DNA from: an uncultured Bacteroidales bacterium
GTDB taxonomy: Bacteria > Bacteroidota > Bacteroidia > Bacteroidales > Paludibacteraceae
Assembly (NCBI GenBank): GCA_902799185.1
Contig: CADBZO010000013.1
Span: 1-41,693 of the forward strand
Length of the DNA stretch: 41,693 bases
Direction of reading: 5' to 3'
Under the pieces are notes generated by a model. It ran no database searches and was not told the DNA's origin. It worked only from the letters and a program-made list of their open reading frames with translations. Both the position numbers and the translations under genes were made by a program. Shown piece after piece: positions 39,210 to 41,693 of this stretch (position 1 is its first letter; each line of letters opens with the position of its first letter).

Positions 39210-40880
39210 CTAGTTTTTATTCTGGCGGTACTCGGTAGGAGTGATGCCGTATTGCTGGCGGAAGAGACGGAGAAAGTTATTCGGCGTGAGACCAACTTCC
39301 TCCGCAATGTCCTTGATGGGCTTGTCCGGCTCGTTTTGCAACAGCGTACAAGCCCGCTCCAGACGGATATTATTGAGCCACTGCGGGAATGAAAGTCCGT
39401 CCGTATTGGCGGAAAGGAGGTCGTTCAACTCATGGCGCGAGATGTTCATTTGTGCGGCAAAATTCTCCCGATTCATTTGTAGGTCGGCATATAGTCGTTC
39501 GGCGAACGTCCTTTCCAATATCTGCCGATATATCTCTTTGGAGTCCTTGTTCTCCGCAGGAATAAGCGTTTTTCGTTTGCGTGCGTTCAGTTCATTAATC
39601 ATCTTTACCATCGTACGGTTTTTCTCCTTTATCCGTCGTTTGGTGATGATGGAGTAGGCCGCGATAATACTGATGATAATAGTGACGAAAATGACCAATA
39701 TCAAAATCACAATAATGAAATGTGTGCGTACATGCTCGCGCTCGCGCGACAACTTTTCGTTATGGAGCTCATAGAGTGCCATCTGCTCGGCTATCTGCTG
39801 CTGTATCTGTTGATCAGCCAAATCGTGTTGCATCGAAAGAGCTCTGCGGCAGCAACCCAATGCCTCGTCATACCGTCCTTGTTGACGGGTCGCCTGCATG
39901 CGTAGGAGTAGAAAACGGATGAAATTGTAATTGAGCGTGTCGGTCAGTTGCATCGCGTCCGCTTTTTCGAACACACGCTCCGCCTCTTCCCATTCATGCA
40001 ACTCAATATACATCGGCAGGATGGTAAAATCAAATGAGGGCTTCTGCGCCCAGATGGAATGTTTCGCCTGCGCCAGATACCGGTGCGCCTCTGCCGATTT
40101 ATGCAGCCCGCCGTACGCGAGCGCCATATGCGTGTACAACTGTCCGCGGCTGTAGTCCACAAACTCGGTGGTGTTGAAATTCTCTGGCAGGTCGGTACAT
40201 TGTTCCGGATGCACTTCGAAACGTGCCAACTCTGCCAGCGCCTCTTCTGCCAAAGACAGAATCTCGTCATATCGTCCTGAATCATACAGAATATGCATCA
40301 GCGATTTAACGACCGATATGTACGTCATTTCCCCTCCAAGGGTGTGAAGCACAAGTGCTTGTCTGCGGAATTCTTCCATTCGGACGATAGCACTATCTAT
40401 ATCTCCTTTATGTGCCATGGAGAGGGTGATGTAACTTGCCATTTGGACGGCATCGTCCTCAAAACCCAGTTTGAGAGCCAGTTCATAAGCCTGAGTCGCG
40501 TATTGCAAGACATTCAGATCATTGCTCTCCGCATGGGCTATGATGGCAAGCAGTGTGTAAATCTGCTCATGCAGCAAGTCCTCGTTCTCCACGTCATCCC
40601 GCATCAACAGCTTGTAGCACGCCGTCTTCGCCTTCACGGGTTCGTGCAGACCTCCGTAATAAACTACCGCACGCAGGTAGTCGGCTTTGTCCGGGTCAAT
40701 GTTCCCGGCAATGACCGCTGAATCAATGATCGTGAGGGCGCGTTCCGGCTCCTGCATATACACGCTCATTGCAGCGGACTCGGTGTACTGCTCTAATGTC
40801 TTGGAACTCTCTTGGAGATTGTTTTTGCAGGATGTTATACACGTCGCTGCAAGGATTATAATTAACAATTCTTTTCTCAT
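39210..40880 (-). CDS. Membrane-anchored TPR / AraC-type transcriptional regulator
   Basis: 556 residues. The N-terminus is a lipoprotein-like signal (IIILAATCITSC, Cys about 18). Residues about 30-370 are helical TPR-like repeats (e.g. EPERALTIIDSAVIAG, GRYDEILSLAEEALAEL, GRYDEALGCCRRALSM). A strong membrane helix follows (about 388-412, FIIVILILVIFVTIIISIIAAY), then a cytoplasmic linker and an AraC-type HTH domain (about 450-556) with 'FAAQMNISRHELNDLL' and 'IKDIAEEVGLTPNNFLRLFRQQYGITPTEYRQ'. It is a one-component sensor: periplasmic TPR domain, single membrane pass, cytoplasmic DNA-binding domain. Its promoter carries the same palindrome as the efflux operon's, which suggests autoregulation and control of that operon. 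The protease genes downstream may be cotranscribed. Confidence 0.9.
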   Translation of the reverse strand: MRKELLIIILAATCITSCKNNLQESSKTLEQYTESAAMSVYMQEPERALTIIDSAVIAGNIDPDKADYLRAVVYYGGLHEPVKAKTACYKLLMRDDVENEDLLHEQIYTLLAIIAHAESNDLNVLQYATQAYELALKLGFEDDAVQMASYITLSMAHKGDIDSAIVRMEEFRRQALVLHTLGGEMTYISVVKSLMHILYDSGRYDEILSLAEEALAELARFEVHPEQCTDLPENFNTTEFVDYSRGQLYTHMALAYGGLHKSAEAHRYLAQAKHSIWAQKPSFDFTILPMYIELHEWEEAERVFEKADAMQLTDTLNYNFIRFLLLRMQATRQQGRYDEALGCCRRALSMQHDLADQQIQQQIAEQMALYELHNEKLSREREHVRTHFIIVILILVIFVTIIISIIAAYSIITKRRIKEKNRTMVKMINELNARKRKTLIPAENKDSKEIYRQILERTFAERLYADLQMNRENFAAQMNISRHELNDLLSANTDGLSFPQWLNNIRLERACTLLQNEPDKPIKDIAEEVGLTPNNFLRLFRQQYGITPTEYRQNKN

Positions 40881-40924
40881 TGTTTTTAGCCATGCTACTT
40901 CCTAATATCGCACAAAAAACCGTG

Positions 40925-40956
40925 CAAAGGTACGAATTTTTCTTCAAATGAGCAAA
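40925..40956 (-). promoter_or_regulatory. Promoter of the TPR/AraC regulator gene
   Basis: On the minus strand TTTG (40956-40953), a 20-base spacer, then TACCTTTG (40932-40925). Transcription would start about 40 bp before the ATG at 40880. The TTTTTTTTGCTCA stretch over the -33 box is shared with the efflux promoter. Confidence 0.75.
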
Positions 40957-40971
40957 AAAAACTGACCTCTG

Positions 40972-40991
40972 ATTTGGGATTTAGCCCAAAT
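40972..40991. promoter_or_regulatory. Palindromic operator-like site upstream of the regulator
   Basis: ATTTGGG, six bases, CCCAAAT. It begins 15 bases beyond the -33 box; the equivalent core at 33814-33832 begins 14 bases beyond the efflux operon's -33 box. There is no minus-strand gene upstream within reach that would need a terminator here, which favours an operator. Confidence 0.6.
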
Positions 40992-41135
40992 GGACGAGTG
41001 CAAGAGGGCAATATACACCATCTGACAGACAGTGCAACCGCTAACGCGATGATATGAAACTAAGCACCACGCAGAGAGTCATTGTTCAACCAAAGCACAG
41101 TTCGTATTTGCAGCAAAGCCGCTGATTACGTATAG

Positions 41136-41168
41136 CAAGGGTATAGCAAGGGTATACGATTAGCACGA
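41136..41168. repeat. 11-bp repeat array, first copy
   Basis: CAAGGGTATAG, CAAGGGTATA, then CGATTAGCACGA. It is the same unit and the same closing word as the array at 41358-41402. Confidence 0.7.
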
Positions 41169-41357
41169 GGTTGACCGGCTTTGGATACACCCGCATTTAG
41201 CGTGTGTCGGGCAGACCTTCGGCGTTTGTGACCTTGTGCAGAACATACCACAAAGACGAAGGGCGATGCGCAATAACAAACGTCCTATCGCAAAGAGAGG
41301 ACAGCGCAGCGGTAATCTGCCTACACCGCAAGCCCCACCCTATAGGCAAAAGAAGCC

Positions 41358-41402
41358 CAAGGGTAGCGCAAGGGTAACGCAAGGGTAGCCGATTAGGACG
41401 AT
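41358..41402. repeat. 11-bp repeat array, second copy
   Basis: CAAGGGTAGCG, CAAGGGTAACG, CAAGGGTAGC, then CGATTAGGACGAT. Three units here against two in the array at 41136-41168. Confidence 0.7.
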
Positions 41403-41676
41403 GCAAAAATGAGGCAAAGAGGCAATAGAAAAGACATATTTTTTCGACATTGGCATTAATATTGCCAACGTTGCCAATCTCAACTTCGGCGAGTTGCGCA
41501 AGCAAGCTTGCACTCGCACTTGTGAGAGATTTCTTTCCCCCCATTTTTCGCGAAGCGAGATAAAAGCGAGGGTTATGGCGTGGATGCGCTGGATGGTGGG
41601 ATGAGGGGTGGTGGGTTCGGGTACAAAAAGGCGGCTAACAGACGCGGCCTTATGAAGCGAAGCGACCAATTAAAAA

Positions 41677-41693
41677 GACGGACAGATAGAAGG
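41677..41693 (-). repeat. 17-bp inverted repeat, right copy
   Basis: GACGGACAGATAGAAGG forms the last 17 bases and is the exact reverse complement of 27-43. The window stops at the repeat, so its full length cannot be seen. Confidence 0.6.

Larger units (their letters stand above)
40992..41693. other. Gene-poor, repeat-bearing right end
   Basis: Two overlapping minus-strand frames (41197-41544 and 41340-41669) exist, but neither has a domain, signal or codon pattern I trust. They run over short repeated words, so I do not call them genes. The stretch contains two arrays of an 11-bp unit (41136-41168 and 41358-41402), TTGCCAA repeated at 41463 and 41472, and ends with the 17-bp inverted repeat. 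It may be a copy of a non-coding repetitive element. Confidence 0.5.

Noticed and set aside
41197-41544. Minus-strand frame of 115 codons at the right end
   Set aside because: It overlaps another equally long frame, crosses the 11-bp arrays, and shows no signal, domain or plausible start. More likely part of a repetitive non-coding element.
1-41693. tRNA, rRNA, integrase, transposase or phage structural genes
   Set aside because: I looked for them and saw no cloverleaf, rRNA motif or recombinase signature; the lysis-like set stands alone.

Overview
The window looks like a chromosomal segment of an uncultured or poorly known member of the order Bacteroidales. The basis is the Bacteroidetes-type -7 element (TAnnTTTG, seen on the minus strand as TACCTTTG or TAATTTTG), BspA-type leucine-rich repeats, SusE-like habits such as 'GCKK' lipoproteins, FISUMP-type and DUF5675-type proteins, and short C-terminal tails of the kind Bacteroidales put on secreted proteins. 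Every gene I can support lies on the minus strand, so transcription runs from high to low coordinates. No rRNA, tRNA, CRISPR array, integrase or transposase gene was seen.

Right to left: 40881-41693 is a gene-poor repeat-bearing end. Then come a membrane-anchored TPR/AraC-type regulator (39210-40880), a subtilisin-like protease (37648-39075), an AT-richer M4 metalloprotease (35505-37592), a FISUMP-like lipoprotein (34918-35403), the wreck of an M15 peptidase gene (34481-34917), an OmpA-like protein without a signal peptide (33872-34423), and a three-gene RND metal-efflux operon, TolC-adaptor-CusA type (28306-33762). The promoters of the regulator and the efflux operon share the same palindrome, the same T-tract and the same -33/-7 spacing, which suggests that one regulator acts on both. 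A PreA-type dihydropyrimidine/dihydroorotate dehydrogenase with an N-terminal iron-sulphur extension follows (26755-28215).

The centre of the window (2785-26650) is a tandem duplication, about 12 kb per copy, of a four-gene cassette: a giant secreted LamG-type protein (3492 and 3240 aa), a 411-aa leucine-rich-repeat protein whose start overlaps the giant gene by exactly 38 bp in both copies, a tiny 42/39-aa protein whose ATG overlaps the previous stop as ATGA in both copies, and a small lipoprotein that is a stand-alone version of the giant protein's C-terminal domain. No terminator is visible between the copies, so the whole 24 kb may be one transcript. The giants, the LRR proteins and both proteases end in the same roughly 25-residue tail, so they probably use one export or surface-attachment route (possibly type IX-like; the machinery is not in the window). 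I regard this cassette, and above all the tiny conserved protein in it, as the likeliest undescribed system here.

The left end (269-2545) holds a small HTH gene and a phage-like lysis-type set: a two-helix holin-like protein, a DUF5675 protein, and a lipoprotein with a C-terminal membrane helix (unimolecular-spanin architecture) that overlaps the DUF5675 gene by 110 bp, flanked by two related proteins of unknown function.

Across the whole window, short tandem tracts with a 7-base period, of many unrelated sequences, sit inside genes in frame and just upstream of starts. G/C-rich palindromic repeats have also inserted into coding sequence. Because the cassette is duplicated, the insertions can be read off by comparing the copies; at several homologous loops the two copies carry different tracts.
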